A DNA stretch of 41,507 bases, taken from the NCBI GenBank assembly GCA_029975765.1, contig JARKOK010000302.1, forward strand, positions 1 through 41,507, written 5' to 3'. This document shows positions 25,321-33,545 of the stretch, piece after piece (position 1 is the first letter of the stretch; the number at the start of each line of letters is the position of its first letter). The DNA is from Aggregatilineales bacterium. Its GTDB lineage: Bacteria > Chloroflexota > Anaerolineae > Aggregatilineales > Phototrophicaceae. Below the pieces are notes generated by a model, which worked only from the letters and a program-made list of their open reading frames with translations, did no database searches and was not told where the DNA came from. Position numbers and translations under genes: made by a program.

Positions 25321-25427
25321 GAAAACAATCCCTGTTTAAAAACGGTCTATTTCGGGCTGGTTTCATCCTCTGGGTTACGCCAGGGCGGGCAGGCCGCGTG
25401 ACCTGCCCGCCGCCAGCTTAACGATGG

Positions 25428-26780
25428 TTATTGCAGCTTGGGCAGCAGGCCATCCGTGTAATCCTTCAGGATGGTTGCCATCTGCGCCTCGATCCGCGCC
25501 ACCGCGTCTTCAACGGAGATGCTGCCGAGCATCATTTCCGTCCCGTACTGGGCAATCACGTCCGAGATCGCCGGCCATTCGGGGAAGCGCGGGCGGAACA
25601 CCGCGTTCCCGTATTTCTCCCACGATTCGGCCAGACCGGCATAGTGCGGGAACTTCGCCAGCATGTCGGGGTCGCTGTAAACGCTGGTGCGCCCCGAAAC
25701 GCCGCCGCGTTCGGCGTATTCCTTGGCCTTGGCTTCGCTGGTCAGCCACTGGATGAACAGCCAGGCAGCGGCCTGTTTCTCCGGCGAGGTGCTGGCATTA
25801 ACCGCCAGCGAGAAGCCGCCCAGCGCGGGCCGGCGGCCTGCCGGGCCGGCGGGTTCAACCGTGATGCCCAGGCAGTCGGTGATCGTCGAGGTGGCCGGGT
25901 TCGCCAGCGTGGCGTAGAAGGCGCTCCACTCGGTAATCATCGCCACCTGCCCCTGCGCCAGCGCCTGCACGGTTTCGTCATGGTCAAACGAAACGATGTC
26001 TGGCGGCATGTATTTCATCAAATCCTGGCGGAACTTGAGGCCGGCCAGCGATTCGGGTGAGGACAGATTGCCGGTGAAATCGTCTTTCAGCAGCGACCCA
26101 CCAAACGGCCAGATCATCCGCATAAAGCTGTCGGCGCTCTGGGTTTCGCCACGTTTGGATTGCAGCGCGAAGGCGTACTTGCCATCTTTCGTCAGCGCCG
26201 GGCCGTAGGTGTCGTACAGTTCCTGCCAGGTATCCGGCGGGCCGTCAAAACCGGCGTCTTCCAACATGCACTTGTTGTAATACAGCAGGCCGCTGTAGTT
26301 GTCGAACGGCAGGCCGTAGACTACGCCGTCCCAGGTGCCGAAGGATTCCAGCAGAATCGGGAAGAAGCCCTCCAGATTCAGTTCGGGATCCGCCAGCGCC
26401 GGGTCATTATAGAAGGTTTCCAGCGGCACAACCCAGCCGTTCGCGCCGAAGTTGCCGACCCACACCACATCTACCAGCACCACGTCAAACTGCGCGGTGC
26501 CGCCGGTGAAATCGAGCGTTTGTTTTTCCAGGCTGTTTTCGTAGGGGGTGGTGTCCCAGGTTACTTTGATGCCGGTCAGTTCTTCAAATTCCGGGATCAT
26601 TTGTTCAGCGGCAACATAACCGGGACGCTCCAGAAAGAAAGCCTTAATTTCAACGCCCTTATAGGGTGCGGCTGCATCCGTCAGATTCCAGCCGTCCTGT
26701 GCCTGAACGACAACCCCCAGGCTGAGCATAAGCAGAGCAGTGACGAGAAACGTAATTAAGAGACTTTTCCGTAAATACAT
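25428..26780 (-). CDS. ABC sugar-binding protein (extracellular, CUT1 type)
   Basis: This 450-residue protein has a signal peptide ending at VQAQDG (no lipobox Cys, which is unusual if the cell lacks an outer membrane). The mature domain carries family 1 solute-binding landmarks: [25 protein letters not shown], quoted here only by its end [10 protein letters not shown], then [29 protein letters not shown], and [19 protein letters not shown]. It captures a sugar or polyol for the two downstream permeases. It is the first gene of the minus-strand sugar operon; AAGGA precedes the ATG, and a promoter plus a 22-bp dyad lie just upstream. The ligand is unknown. Confidence 0.9.
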   Translation of the reverse strand: MYLRKSLLITFLVTALLMLSLGVVVQAQDGWNLTDAAAPYKGVEIKAFFLERPGYVAAEQMIPEFEELTGIKVTWDTTPYENSLEKQTLDFTGGTAQFDVVLVDVVWVGNFGANGWVVPLETFYNDPALADPELNLEGFFPILLESFGTWDGVVYGLPFDNYSGLLYYNKCMLEDAGFDGPPDTWQELYDTYGPALTKDGKYAFALQSKRGETQSADSFMRMIWPFGGSLLKDDFTGNLSSPESLAGLKFRQDLMKYMPPDIVSFDHDETVQALAQGQVAMITEWSAFYATLANPATSTITDCLGITVEPAGPAGRRPALGGFSLAVNASTSPEKQAAAWLFIQWLTSEAKAKEYAERGGVSGRTSVYSDPDMLAKFPHYAGLAESWEKYGNAVFRPRFPEWPAISDVIAQYGTEMMLGSISVEDAVARIEAQMATILKDYTDGLLPKLQ

Positions 26781-26806
26781 GACTCATCCTTTCTAATTGA
26801 ACATTT

Positions 26807-26828
26807 GTTGTGAACCGATGTTCACAAC
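26807..26828. promoter_or_regulatory. 22-bp dyad operator of the sugar operon
   Basis: GTTGTGAAC-CGAT-GTTCACAAC has perfect 9-base arms. It covers the expected transcription start of the operon, immediately downstream of the -10 box. A repressor bound here would block initiation; the SorC-type regulator of the same operon is the obvious candidate. Confidence 0.65.
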
Positions 26829-26831
26829 TAC

Positions 26832-26860
26832 AGTATATCCGAATCCAGAGCGTAATGCAA
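26832..26860 (-). promoter_or_regulatory. Promoter of the sugar ABC operon
   Basis: On the minus strand TTGCAT (26855-26860) and TATACT (26832-26837) are separated by exactly 17 bases. The start point would fall inside the dyad at 26807-26828, leaving a leader of about 45 bases before the binding-protein ATG. Confidence 0.7.
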
Positions 26861-27096
26861 TCACTTTCGGATTGAAGTTTAGGGAACGACAGTTTGAAGT
26901 TTGTGTTGATCCCCACCCCCCGGCCCCCTCCCCATTGCATGGCTGAGGGGGGCGGAAAGGGCATTCCGGGTCTGGAAGTCCCCGCCCTGCACCGCGGGGT
27001 GGGGACAGCGTAAAGATCAAAAGGGTTGTGCAGTGAAGGGTTAAAGCGCGTGCAAGTGTTTACGCGAGTGTGTGGAATGGGGTGGTATGAACCGGC

Positions 27097-27933
27097 TCAG
27101 GGTGCGCCGGCAGTGAGATCATGGAGTTTACCATGACAGCCGGTGCAGGCCGCCAGCGATACCGTCATCGTATGCCCGGCGTTCATCAGATAGCGGCCAT
27201 ACTGGTCAGGTTCGGTGGTCATATGGCAGGCCGTACAGTCGGCCTCGGCGCCGCCGTGCAGGTGAACGTTGTTCGTATTGACCGGGGCAGGATGGCAGTC
27301 GGTGCAGTTTCCGTCAACGTGCATGTGCGGGTTGGTCGTCGGCACTTCCTGGAGGTGACATCTGCCGCACAATTCCAGCGGCGTGGCGGCGGTCAGGTCG
27401 TTAGTGTGCGCGCGATGGCAGTCCAGGCAGGTTACGGTGCGCGCGCCGTTGTGCGGGCTGTCCTGCCATTCGATAAACGTGCGCGCGTGGTCGGCGCCGT
27501 GACAGGTGCCACAAACCGCCGCTGCGCTGCCCAGACTCAGCCTGCCGTGATAGGTTCGGCCATCCCCCTGGCGGCGCGTCGTTTCCAGCGTTTGATGGCA
27601 GGCCGCGCAGCCGACTCCCTGGTAGGCCATCTGCTCCGTTGCCGGGTCATAGCCGGGACTGTGGCAGGTCAGGCATTCGGGTTTTTGACGGCTGCGCGCC
27701 CAGACAGATTGAAACGCTTCGGCCTCGTAAGCGAGGCCGTGAGCGGAATTTAACCAGTCGCGGTATTCATCGGCGTGGCAGCGGCGGCATTGTCTTGGCG
27801 GTCGGTTCACGTAATCGTCGGCAGCCGACTGCGCCGCGAGTGGGTGGTGGTCGAGCAGCACCAGCCCGGCGACCCCTATTACACTCATGACCAGCAGAAG
27901 ACCGATGGCTGGCGTCCATGTTCTGTGTGTCAT
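27097..27933 (-). CDS. Exported nonaheme cytochrome c
   Basis: This 278-residue protein has an N-terminal signal or anchor helix (LLLVMSVIGVAGLVLL) and nine CxxCH heme-binding motifs: CRRCH, CLTCH, CAACH, CGTCH, CLDCH, CGRCH, CTDCH, CTACH and CTGCH. Extra His residues (SAHGLAYE, SPHNGA, HMHVDGNC, NVHLHGG) can serve as distal ligands. It would carry electrons outside the membrane. It is the last gene of the minus-strand unit led by the DmsA-like enzyme, 27 bases after the lipoprotein gene, and probably exchanges electrons with that system. It is not closely alike to the two plus-strand cytochromes, as it lacks their CxxCK pair. GGAG precedes the ATG. Confidence 0.92.
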   Translation of the reverse strand: MTHRTWTPAIGLLLVMSVIGVAGLVLLDHHPLAAQSAADDYVNRPPRQCRRCHADEYRDWLNSAHGLAYEAEAFQSVWARSRQKPECLTCHSPGYDPATEQMAYQGVGCAACHQTLETTRRQGDGRTYHGRLSLGSAAAVCGTCHGADHARTFIEWQDSPHNGARTVTCLDCHRAHTNDLTAATPLELCGRCHLQEVPTTNPHMHVDGNCTDCHPAPVNTNNVHLHGGAEADCTACHMTTEPDQYGRYLMNAGHTMTVSLAACTGCHGKLHDLTAGAP

Positions 27934-27960
27934 CGTTCTCGCTCTCCTGCTGTCCGCCGG

Positions 27961-28332
27961 TTAACCTCCTGTGGCTTCCGGGGTGGCTTCTTCGGTCGCT
28001 TCGCCGGCGGCTTCCGCCCGTTCGCGGGCTTCTCTCAACTCGCGGTTGAGGCGATCCAGGTTAGCCTGCACCGAAGCGCCTTCCGCCCCTGAAGCGGCAC
28101 TGAGATGCTGCTCTTCAATCGCCACTTCCGTTTCGAGCGCCTGCACGGTCGCCCACAGGTCGGTCGCGGAAAGTCTGGATGCATCCACCGTCGGTTCCGG
28201 CGTGCGGGTCGGTACGGGTGTGCGCGTGGCGGTAGGGGGCAGCGCGGTCGGTGTTGACGTGGGAGCCGGGCTGCCGCCGCAGGCTGCCAGCAGCAGGGCC
28301 GCGATGAGCACCAGCACAAGATTACGGTTCAT
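27961..28332 (-). CDS. Small lipoprotein with Pro/Thr linker and coiled coil
   Basis: This 123-residue protein starts with a lipoprotein signal peptide and lipobox LLAAC, then a Thr/Pro-rich linker (TPTALPPTATRTPVPTRTPEP). Residues ~55-105 look like a coiled coil (ATVQALETEVAIEEQ, LDRLNRELREARERAEAA). The end is low complexity (ATEEATPEATGG). No family is recognised. It lies between the TorD-like chaperone and the nonaheme cytochrome, so it may anchor or space the cytochrome at the cell surface; this is only inferred from position. GAGG precedes the ATG. Confidence 0.75.
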   Translation of the reverse strand: MNRNLVLVLIAALLLAACGGSPAPTSTPTALPPTATRTPVPTRTPEPTVDASRLSATDLWATVQALETEVAIEEQHLSAASGAEGASVQANLDRLNRELREARERAEAAGEATEEATPEATGG

Positions 28333-28350
28333 GATTATCCTCGCTATGAT

Positions 28351-29028
28351 TCAGCCGCCGGTCGCAGCCGGCACAATATCCTCAACATGTTCAAGAAGCA
28401 GTTTCAGGGTTTGATCTTCCCAGCTCAGAAAGCCACCGAGCACGCCGGCCAGGCCGTGATAGAAGGCCGTTTCCGCGCCTTTCTGGGTCAGGGTGATGAA
28501 TTTGGGCGACCAGACCAGCAAATGCTGCTGGAGAAACTGCTGCTGCTCCTGAAGCAGCAGGCGCTCGGCGGTGCTGTCGGCTGTTTCCAGCGCCCGCAGC
28601 AGCCGCTCGGTGAGCACCTTCATAAATTCCAGTTCGATGGCGATGGAATCTTCCGGCACCTGATTGAGTTTAACAAACTCCATGCCGTGCCGGGCATAAA
28701 ATTCCCGAACCTGGAGGGTGTGCTGGTCAAACAGAAGGTGATCCTCGTTCCGGTACACACTTTCCCAGGGCGGCGCCAGCATGGCTCCCGGCCCGATAAA
28801 CAGCCGGTTGAAGTCGCGGCGCAGGTCGTCTAACGACTGCTCGCGCGCCCCCCGATCAAGCTGGTCGAGCGCGGCTGCCGCGCCTTCCAGTTCAAACGGA
28901 AATTCCCGGAAGGGGCGCTCTGCGATCAGCCAGTCCAGCAGGTCGCGGTCAGGCGGGGCCTGATAAAGGCGCTGAAGGAGCGCGTAAACGTTGTAGCGAG
29001 CCTGGTAGACGAGCAAACGGTCATCCAT
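28351..29028 (-). CDS. TorD/DmsD-family molybdoenzyme chaperone
   Basis: This 225-residue, all-helical cytoplasmic protein fits the TorD/DmsD/NarJ family, which binds the Tat signal of a molybdoenzyme and helps cofactor loading. Family marks are the N-terminal helix YNVYALLQRLYQAPPD, FNRLFIGPG, PPWESVYRNEDHLLFD, and the central EDSIAIELEFMKVL, the counterpart of the usual EPEDHIAxELEFM motif. Its client is almost certainly the DmsA-like protein of the same operon, which has a twin-arginine signal. It is separated from the membrane subunit gene by 110 bases containing a strong hairpin. GGAG precedes the ATG. Confidence 0.88.
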   Translation of the reverse strand: MDDRLLVYQARYNVYALLQRLYQAPPDRDLLDWLIAERPFREFPFELEGAAAALDQLDRGAREQSLDDLRRDFNRLFIGPGAMLAPPWESVYRNEDHLLFDQHTLQVREFYARHGMEFVKLNQVPEDSIAIELEFMKVLTERLLRALETADSTAERLLLQEQQQFLQQHLLVWSPKFITLTQKGAETAFYHGLAGVLGGFLSWEDQTLKLLLEHVEDIVPAATGG

Positions 29029-29055
29029 GTTGTTTCTCCGGCTCTTAAGGCGAAT

Positions 29056-29106
29056 AACCGTTCAGGCAGCGCGGCGAATACTCTCTGGCCGCGCTGCCTG
29101 CCGGTT
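29056..29106. repeat. Strong intercistronic hairpin between the membrane-subunit and chaperone genes
   Basis: A perfect 13-bp inverted repeat CAGGCAGCGCGGC / GCCGCGCTGCCTG (29063-29075 with 29088-29100) has a 12-base loop. It is extended by AACCG / CGGTT after a small internal loop. It has no T tract. Inside an operon it may stabilise or separate transcripts. Confidence 0.65.
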
Positions 29107-29138
29107 GAAGCGCCCGATGACGATGGGAACGACGGCGT

Positions 29139-30152
29139 TTAGAGGCCGCCGATAAGCAGCGTTGCATTGCGGGCATAGAACAGGTAACGATTGATGACTT
29201 CGGCCACCAGCACGCAGACAAACGAGCCAACCACCAGCAGGTACATCAGCCTCGGCCAGCGGGCCTGGTTGGCAAGATAAGACGAAAATACAGACAAAAT
29301 CCCCGCGCCGGTAAAGGCCAGGAACAGGCTTAAGAAAAACAGCCCGGCAAACTCGGTATGCAGCATATCCAGAATAGCGGCATTCAGTTTGTTGTTTTCC
29401 GCGCCCAGATATACCAGATAAATCGGTGTGATGACAAACAGAACGCCGATCAGGGCAATCGCCGCGAATGACGTGCCTTTGATCGCGTCGCGCAGCAGAC
29501 TTTCCTGCGTGGTCAGCACTTCGGACGAAACCTGCCGCCGCCCGCGCAGCCACAGATAGTTGGCAACAAAGCCGGAAGCCAGCGCCAGCGCGCCCAACAT
29601 GCCGGTATCAACAAAGAAGAGTATCGGTGTGTAGATGTGCGCCCAGCCGGTCTGGCGTGATGCCAGACGCGGGTCGTAATAGATCATGGCCGCGCTGTAT
29701 ACAAAAAGCAGACCGAGTATGGCGGCGACCCAGGCCAGGATATGGCGCAGCCGCATAATCTGGCGGACGACCGCCGGCAGCCGTTCCTGCCGTTCGGGTG
29801 ACAGGAGCGTAAGCGCCTGAAGGATAGCAAAGATGCCGCCGACGACGAGGAACGCGCCATAAGCGGCGACTTCCCGCGCCAGCCACGACGTGTCCAGATT
29901 GCTGAGCATGTTCAGGGTGCGTTCCGGGTTGCCGACATGGCCCATGACGGCCAGCATCCCCAGCACCAGCAGCGGGCCAAGCACCAGCAGTGAGCGGGTG
30001 CTGAGCAGGTCAGCCTGCCGGGCGTCGGTTTTACGGGCGGCGTAGAAGTGTACCAGCCCCAGCGCCAGAAACGCGCCTACCGACAGATCGCCCAGAATGT
30101 TGAAAATAATGAGAGACCATTCATTATTTGGGTGGTTCATAGAAGGTATCAT
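29139..30152 (-). CDS. DmsC-like membrane anchor subunit
   Basis: This 337-residue protein is very hydrophobic, with about eight or nine membrane helices. It matches the DmsC group of quinol-oxidising anchors of DMSO reductase-type complexes: NEWSLIIFNILGDLSVGAFLALG near the start (quoted by its core FNILGDLSVGAF) and GPLLVLGMLAVMGHVGNPER. It would oxidise menaquinol and pass electrons to the DmsB-like subunit. Starts are possible at 30152 or at the ATG 30140 (MNHPNNEW); neither has a clear ribosome site. It lies downstream of the Fe-S subunit gene with a 133-bp gap that contains a hairpin. Confidence 0.85.
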   Translation of the reverse strand: MIPSMNHPNNEWSLIIFNILGDLSVGAFLALGLVHFYAARKTDARQADLLSTRSLLVLGPLLVLGMLAVMGHVGNPERTLNMLSNLDTSWLAREVAAYGAFLVVGGIFAILQALTLLSPERQERLPAVVRQIMRLRHILAWVAAILGLLFVYSAAMIYYDPRLASRQTGWAHIYTPILFFVDTGMLGALALASGFVANYLWLRGRRQVSSEVLTTQESLLRDAIKGTSFAAIALIGVLFVITPIYLVYLGAENNKLNAAILDMLHTEFAGLFFLSLFLAFTGAGILSVFSSYLANQARWPRLMYLLVVGSFVCVLVAEVINRYLFYARNATLLIGGL

Positions 30153-30220
30153 CCAGCTTGACTAGGGCAGCGATGTGTCCTGCAACGTAATGAACGAGAT
30201 GGTGACCGTTGCCAGCACAC

Positions 30221-30257
30221 CTCACCCCCAGCCGGCAGCGAGGCCGGTGGGGGTGAG
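30221..30257. repeat. Hairpin between the Fe-S and membrane-subunit genes
   Basis: CTCACCCCC (30221-30229) pairs perfectly with GGGGGTGAG (30249-30257), with a further A-T pair and a partial CCGG stem inside. It lies in the 133-bp gap inside the Dms-like operon and resembles the C/G-rich repeat near 26908-27005 (shared CACCCCC / GGGGG runs). Confidence 0.6.
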
Positions 30258-30285
30258 GCTGACTGCAATTGGGTCAGAAATCGGG

Positions 30286-30894
30286 TTAGATTTCTTCCTG
30301 ATTCAAAATCACGCCGACACGATCCTTGGCGGACACATGCTGCGCGTACAGCGAGTTCGGTTCGAAATCCTGCGGGTCAGCCAGCGGCGTCACCATAAAG
30401 ATGGCGTCGGGATGTTTCGCCCGCAGTTCCTCGATGTCGCCCCATTCCATCGCGCGCATCGGGCAGGCTTCGACACAGGCGGGCGACCCGCCGGCATCCA
30501 CGATGTTCTTGCAGAAATCGCACTTGTCCACCACACCACGCTCTTCATAGTACACGGGCGCGCCCCACAGGCAGGCCCATTCGCAGTAGTGGCAGCCGAT
30601 GCACTGGTCAACATTGATCTTCACAATGCCGTTGTCGTCTTTTTCGATAGCGGCAGTCGGGCACACCGGCAAACAGGGTGGGTTGCTGCAATGATGGCAG
30701 GCAGTTGGCACGAAGTAGGCGAACACATTCGGCACCCAGGCTTTACCCACCTGCCGCCAGTCGCCCCCGCCAACCTCAATCACACGCCGCCAGTTAGCAC
30801 CGGGTTCATTCCCCGCCCGATCTTTGCAGGCCATCTGGCAGGCTTTGCATCCGATGCAGGCGTTCAAGTCTACGTAGAAACCATATTGAGCCAT
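30286..30894 (-). CDS. DmsB-like iron-sulfur subunit
   Basis: This 202-residue protein has sixteen cysteines in four groups, fitting four [4Fe-4S] clusters: C13/16/19/23 (CIGCKACQMAC), C66/69/74/78 (CHHCSNPPCLPVC), C98/101/104/108 (CIGCHYCEWAC) and C125/128/140/144 (CDFCKN, CVEACP). This is the standard layout of DmsB/NrfC-type electron-transfer subunits, which pass electrons from the membrane subunit to the molybdenum subunit. There is no signal peptide, as usual; it is exported with its partner. The ATG at 30894 has AGGAG at good spacing and lies ten bases after the catalytic gene, so the longer frame to 31038 is rejected. Confidence 0.93.
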   Translation of the reverse strand: MAQYGFYVDLNACIGCKACQMACKDRAGNEPGANWRRVIEVGGGDWRQVGKAWVPNVFAYFVPTACHHCSNPPCLPVCPTAAIEKDDNGIVKINVDQCIGCHYCEWACLWGAPVYYEERGVVDKCDFCKNIVDAGGSPACVEACPMRAMEWGDIEELRAKHPDAIFMVTPLADPQDFEPNSLYAQHVSAKDRVGVILNQEEI

Positions 30895-30904
30895 TTTCGT
30901 TCTC

Positions 30905-33325
30905 CTAGACTTTCTCGACTTGCACCATAATCGTCTGCTGGGTGTTACCCATGGCGTAGGGTGTCGGCTTCTCGGAGGTGAGCACATTGATGCAGCCGCG
31001 CCGGTCAACGCCATTGGCATCCGGTGTGTACCAACCACCCTGTGGAATGTTCACCACTCCCGGCATGATACGGGGGGTGACCCGCGCCGGGATAATCATC
31101 TCACCCCGGTCATTCCAGATACGAACCATGTCACCATCGGCAATCCCGCGCGCTTCCGCGTCGGCACTGTTGATGAACGCCCGCTGCGGGAAGGCTTCAT
31201 CCATCCAGTCAATGTTGTCCATCGTGGAATGGATACGGTGCATGTAATGATGACCGACCGCCTGAAGTGGATACTTTTCGGCCACTTCTGCCCAGGGGCT
31301 GTCCCACTCGATGATGAACTTGGGTACGGCAGGAATTTCTTCCGGCTTTTCCAGTTTCGCCAGCGCCGGCGAGAAGATTTCGATCTTGCCGGAAGGCGTG
31401 CCCAGCGGGTTGGCTTCGGGGTCAGCGATGAAATCCGCGAAAGCGACCGGCGGGTTCTCGGTGTAGGGGATGGTCATCGAACCGCGTTCTTCGAAGGATG
31501 CCCGGTCACCGAAGATCGCGGCGTTGTCGTTCACCATCTGGTCAACCCACTCGTTGTACCAGTCCTCTTCGGTCTTGCCGCCGCCGGTGTATTCATCGTA
31601 AAGGCCCAGGCGTTCGGCGATGAGGGCCGAAATGCCGTAGTCGCTCTTGGTGCCGTACAGTGGTTCGATCACCTTGGGCATCAGGATGCGGCTGGGGCCG
31701 TACTTCCAGTTACTGGCCGTGCCCCAGGTTTCCATGAAGGTGCAGGCCGGCAGCACGATGTCCGCGAACTTGGCGGACGGTGTGAGGAAGTGTTCGTGCG
31801 CGACAATGAATTCCGCCAGGCTTTCGTCCGCCAGAATTTCGCGCGTCCGGTTGATGTTGCCGTGCTGGTTGGTCAGGCAGTTGCCCGCCGAGTTGTACAG
31901 GAACTTAATGCTGTTGGGCAGCGTTTCCTCACCCTCGGCCAGGCCGCGCACGCCGTCGGCGCGTCCCATTTCCTTGCCGTGTGCGATGGCTTCGGTGTAT
32001 ACGAAGCAGGGGATGGAGTAGGGGACGGCATTGGCGACTGCCGGGAAGTTCGCGCCGGGTGCGGACTCGCCAGAGATGGCGAACCCAACACCGGAGGCCC
32101 AGCCGCCGGGAATACCGACGTTGCCGGTCAGCACCGGCAGCACGCAGCCCATACGGACGACCTGCTCGCCGTAGGCGCGGCGCTGCATCCCGTAGCCCTG
32201 ATACAGCATGGCCGGCTTGGTGGTGGCATACTCACGCCCGATGCGGGCAATCGTGTCCGCCGGGATGCCGGTGTATTCTTCCGCCCACGCCGGAGTCTTG
32301 GGCACGCCGTCGCTCTCGCCCAGAATGTAGGCCTTGAACGATTCGGCATTTTCGTATCCTTCGGGCATGTGCTGTGCGTCGTAGCCGATGGCATACTTGT
32401 TGACGAATTCCTCATCGCCCAACCCTTCGGTGATGATGACATAGGCCATCGCGGCCATCATCGCCACGTCGGTACCGGGGCGGATCGGAATCCACTCATC
32501 GGCCAGACCGACCGCGCTCATGCTGTGACGTGGGTCAATCAGGATGGTCTTGGCGCCAGCGGCGCGGGCACGTTTGAGGAAATACATTGTGTTCGTGCCG
32601 TCAATCATTTCCGCCGGGTTCCAGCCCCACATCAGGATGAGCTTGGTATTCAGCCAGTCCAGACGGCTCTGGCCGGTGTTCTGCGTGCCGTAGACGGTAG
32701 GGGTAGCGGCCTGGATGCAGGCCCATGAATAGTTGTTGTAGAAGCCCAGGCTGCCGCCGAACAGGTTCAGCAGGCGGCCTACCGGCGCGGCGCCGGCGGT
32801 GTTGGTGTACGCGCCGGTCGCATAGTGCGAATAGATCGCCGAGTTGCCGTAGGTTTCCTTAACACGAATCAGTTCGTCCGCGACGATACCAATCGCTTCG
32901 TCCCAGCTAATCTCTTCATACAGTCCTGAACCGCGCGGGCCGGTGCGGCGCAGCGGCGATTTGAGACGATCCGGCGCGTAGACGCGGCGGCGATAGGAAC
33001 GCCCGCGCACGCAGGCCCGCAGTTGGGGATCCATCGGGTCGTCCGGGCGATCCGTGTCCGAGGTTATCCGCACAATCACGCCGTCCTGCACATGCGCCTT
33101 CAGAATGCAGCGCCCGCCGCAGTTGTGCGCGCAGCCGGTCGGAATAACCTGGACATCACCCGCCGCCAGAGCTTCGGTCAGCGGATACATGCCGTTAACC
33201 AGATTGACCTTTGAGGTGAGCGCCGCCGTTGCGCCGGCGGCTGCCGACCACTTGAGGAAAGATCGCCGGCTGAGGGTGGCTTCATTCAGCCGGGTGAGCA
33301 GGGACGTATCCTCATTTTTGCTCAT
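30905..33325 (-). CDS. DmsA-like molybdopterin oxidoreductase, catalytic subunit
   Basis: This 806-residue enzyme is a DMSO reductase-superfamily protein closest in motif content to DmsA. A twin-arginine signal (SRRSFLKW, residues 19-26) is followed by a [4Fe-4S] site (Cys65, Cys69, Cys73, Cys105 in TGCAHNCGGRC and RACVRGRS), then ISWDEA, the FGGSLGFYNNYSWACIQ region and WGWNPAEM. By comparison with DmsA, Ser200 in NYSWACI is the probable molybdenum ligand, although Cys203 lies close by. The C-terminal domain shows VRIWNDRGEM and GVVNIPQGGWY. It reduces or oxidises a substrate I cannot name (DMSO, TMAO, oxyanions and others are possible). The ATG at 33325 was chosen for the Tat signal and AAGG. 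Confidence 0.92.
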   Translation of the reverse strand: MSKNEDTSLLTRLNEATLSRRSFLKWSAAAGATAALTSKVNLVNGMYPLTEALAAGDVQVIPTGCAHNCGGRCILKAHVQDGVIVRITSDTDRPDDPMDPQLRACVRGRSYRRRVYAPDRLKSPLRRTGPRGSGLYEEISWDEAIGIVADELIRVKETYGNSAIYSHYATGAYTNTAGAAPVGRLLNLFGGSLGFYNNYSWACIQAATPTVYGTQNTGQSRLDWLNTKLILMWGWNPAEMIDGTNTMYFLKRARAAGAKTILIDPRHSMSAVGLADEWIPIRPGTDVAMMAAMAYVIITEGLGDEEFVNKYAIGYDAQHMPEGYENAESFKAYILGESDGVPKTPAWAEEYTGIPADTIARIGREYATTKPAMLYQGYGMQRRAYGEQVVRMGCVLPVLTGNVGIPGGWASGVGFAISGESAPGANFPAVANAVPYSIPCFVYTEAIAHGKEMGRADGVRGLAEGEETLPNSIKFLYNSAGNCLTNQHGNINRTREILADESLAEFIVAHEHFLTPSAKFADIVLPACTFMETWGTASNWKYGPSRILMPKVIEPLYGTKSDYGISALIAERLGLYDEYTGGGKTEEDWYNEWVDQMVNDNAAIFGDRASFEERGSMTIPYTENPPVAFADFIADPEANPLGTPSGKIEIFSPALAKLEKPEEIPAVPKFIIEWDSPWAEVAEKYPLQAVGHHYMHRIHSTMDNIDWMDEAFPQRAFINSADAEARGIADGDMVRIWNDRGEMIIPARVTPRIMPGVVNIPQGGWYTPDANGVDRRGCINVLTSEKPTPYAMGNTQQTIMVQVEKV

Positions 33326-33401
33326 AAAGTGACCTTTCTGATAAAAGAATTCCTTTTGGTGGATAAGCGGTTCTTTGCCCTCTCCACCCACGATCAATCT
33401 C

Positions 33402-33430
33402 ACTATAAAACGAATGCGGGCGCGTGTCTG
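33402..33430 (-). promoter_or_regulatory. Candidate promoter of the Dms-like operon
   Basis: On the minus strand CAGACA (33425-33430) and TATAGT (33402-33407) are 17 bases apart. The leader to the catalytic-subunit ATG would be about 70 bases. Confidence 0.5.
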
Positions 33431-33450
33431 TCATCCAACCTCCCATCCCG

Positions 33451-33469
33451 TGTCAGAAAAAATCTGACA
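33451..33469. promoter_or_regulatory. Perfect dyad in the divergent respiratory promoter region
   Basis: TGTCAGA-AAAAA-TCTGACA has 7-base arms and a 5-base A spacer. It lies about 20-25 bases upstream of both opposed promoters, a fitting place for one activator or repressor serving both operons. The locally encoded NarL-type regulator is a candidate, but the site is not a classical NarL heptamer pair. Confidence 0.5.
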
Positions 33470-33494
33470 TTTGTTACTGTCCGGCCTATGACCA

Positions 33495-33523
33495 TTGGAG
33501 ATAGGAAAAAGGCCGGATATTGT
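33495..33523 (+). promoter_or_regulatory. Candidate promoter of the twin cytochrome operon
   Basis: TTGGAG (33495-33500) and TATTGT (33518-33523) are separated by 17 bases and lie just before the GTG start. A dyad CCGGCC (33481-33486) / GGCCGG (33511-33516) brackets the -35 box. Confidence 0.4.
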
Positions 33524-33545
33524 ATGATGAAAAGTGGAGGACGTT

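Larger units (their letters stand above)
26781..27096. other. 316-bp intergenic region between the sugar operon and the nonaheme cytochrome gene
   Basis: No gene is seen. The left part (26781-26860) is AT-rich and holds the promoter and operator of the sugar operon. The right part (about 26908-27005) is extremely C/G-rich with runs such as CCCCACCCCCCGGCCCCC, GAGGGGGGCGG and a hairpin CCCCGC / GCGGGG. This is the look of a dispersed palindromic intergenic repeat. The last 90 bases show nothing I can name. Confidence 0.6.

Noticed and set aside
30920-32728. A 602-codon open frame on the plus strand opposite the DmsA-like gene
   Set aside because: It is a mirror frame of a high-GC gene. The minus strand carries all molybdoenzyme motifs, a Tat signal and a ribosome site; the plus frame shows no domain.
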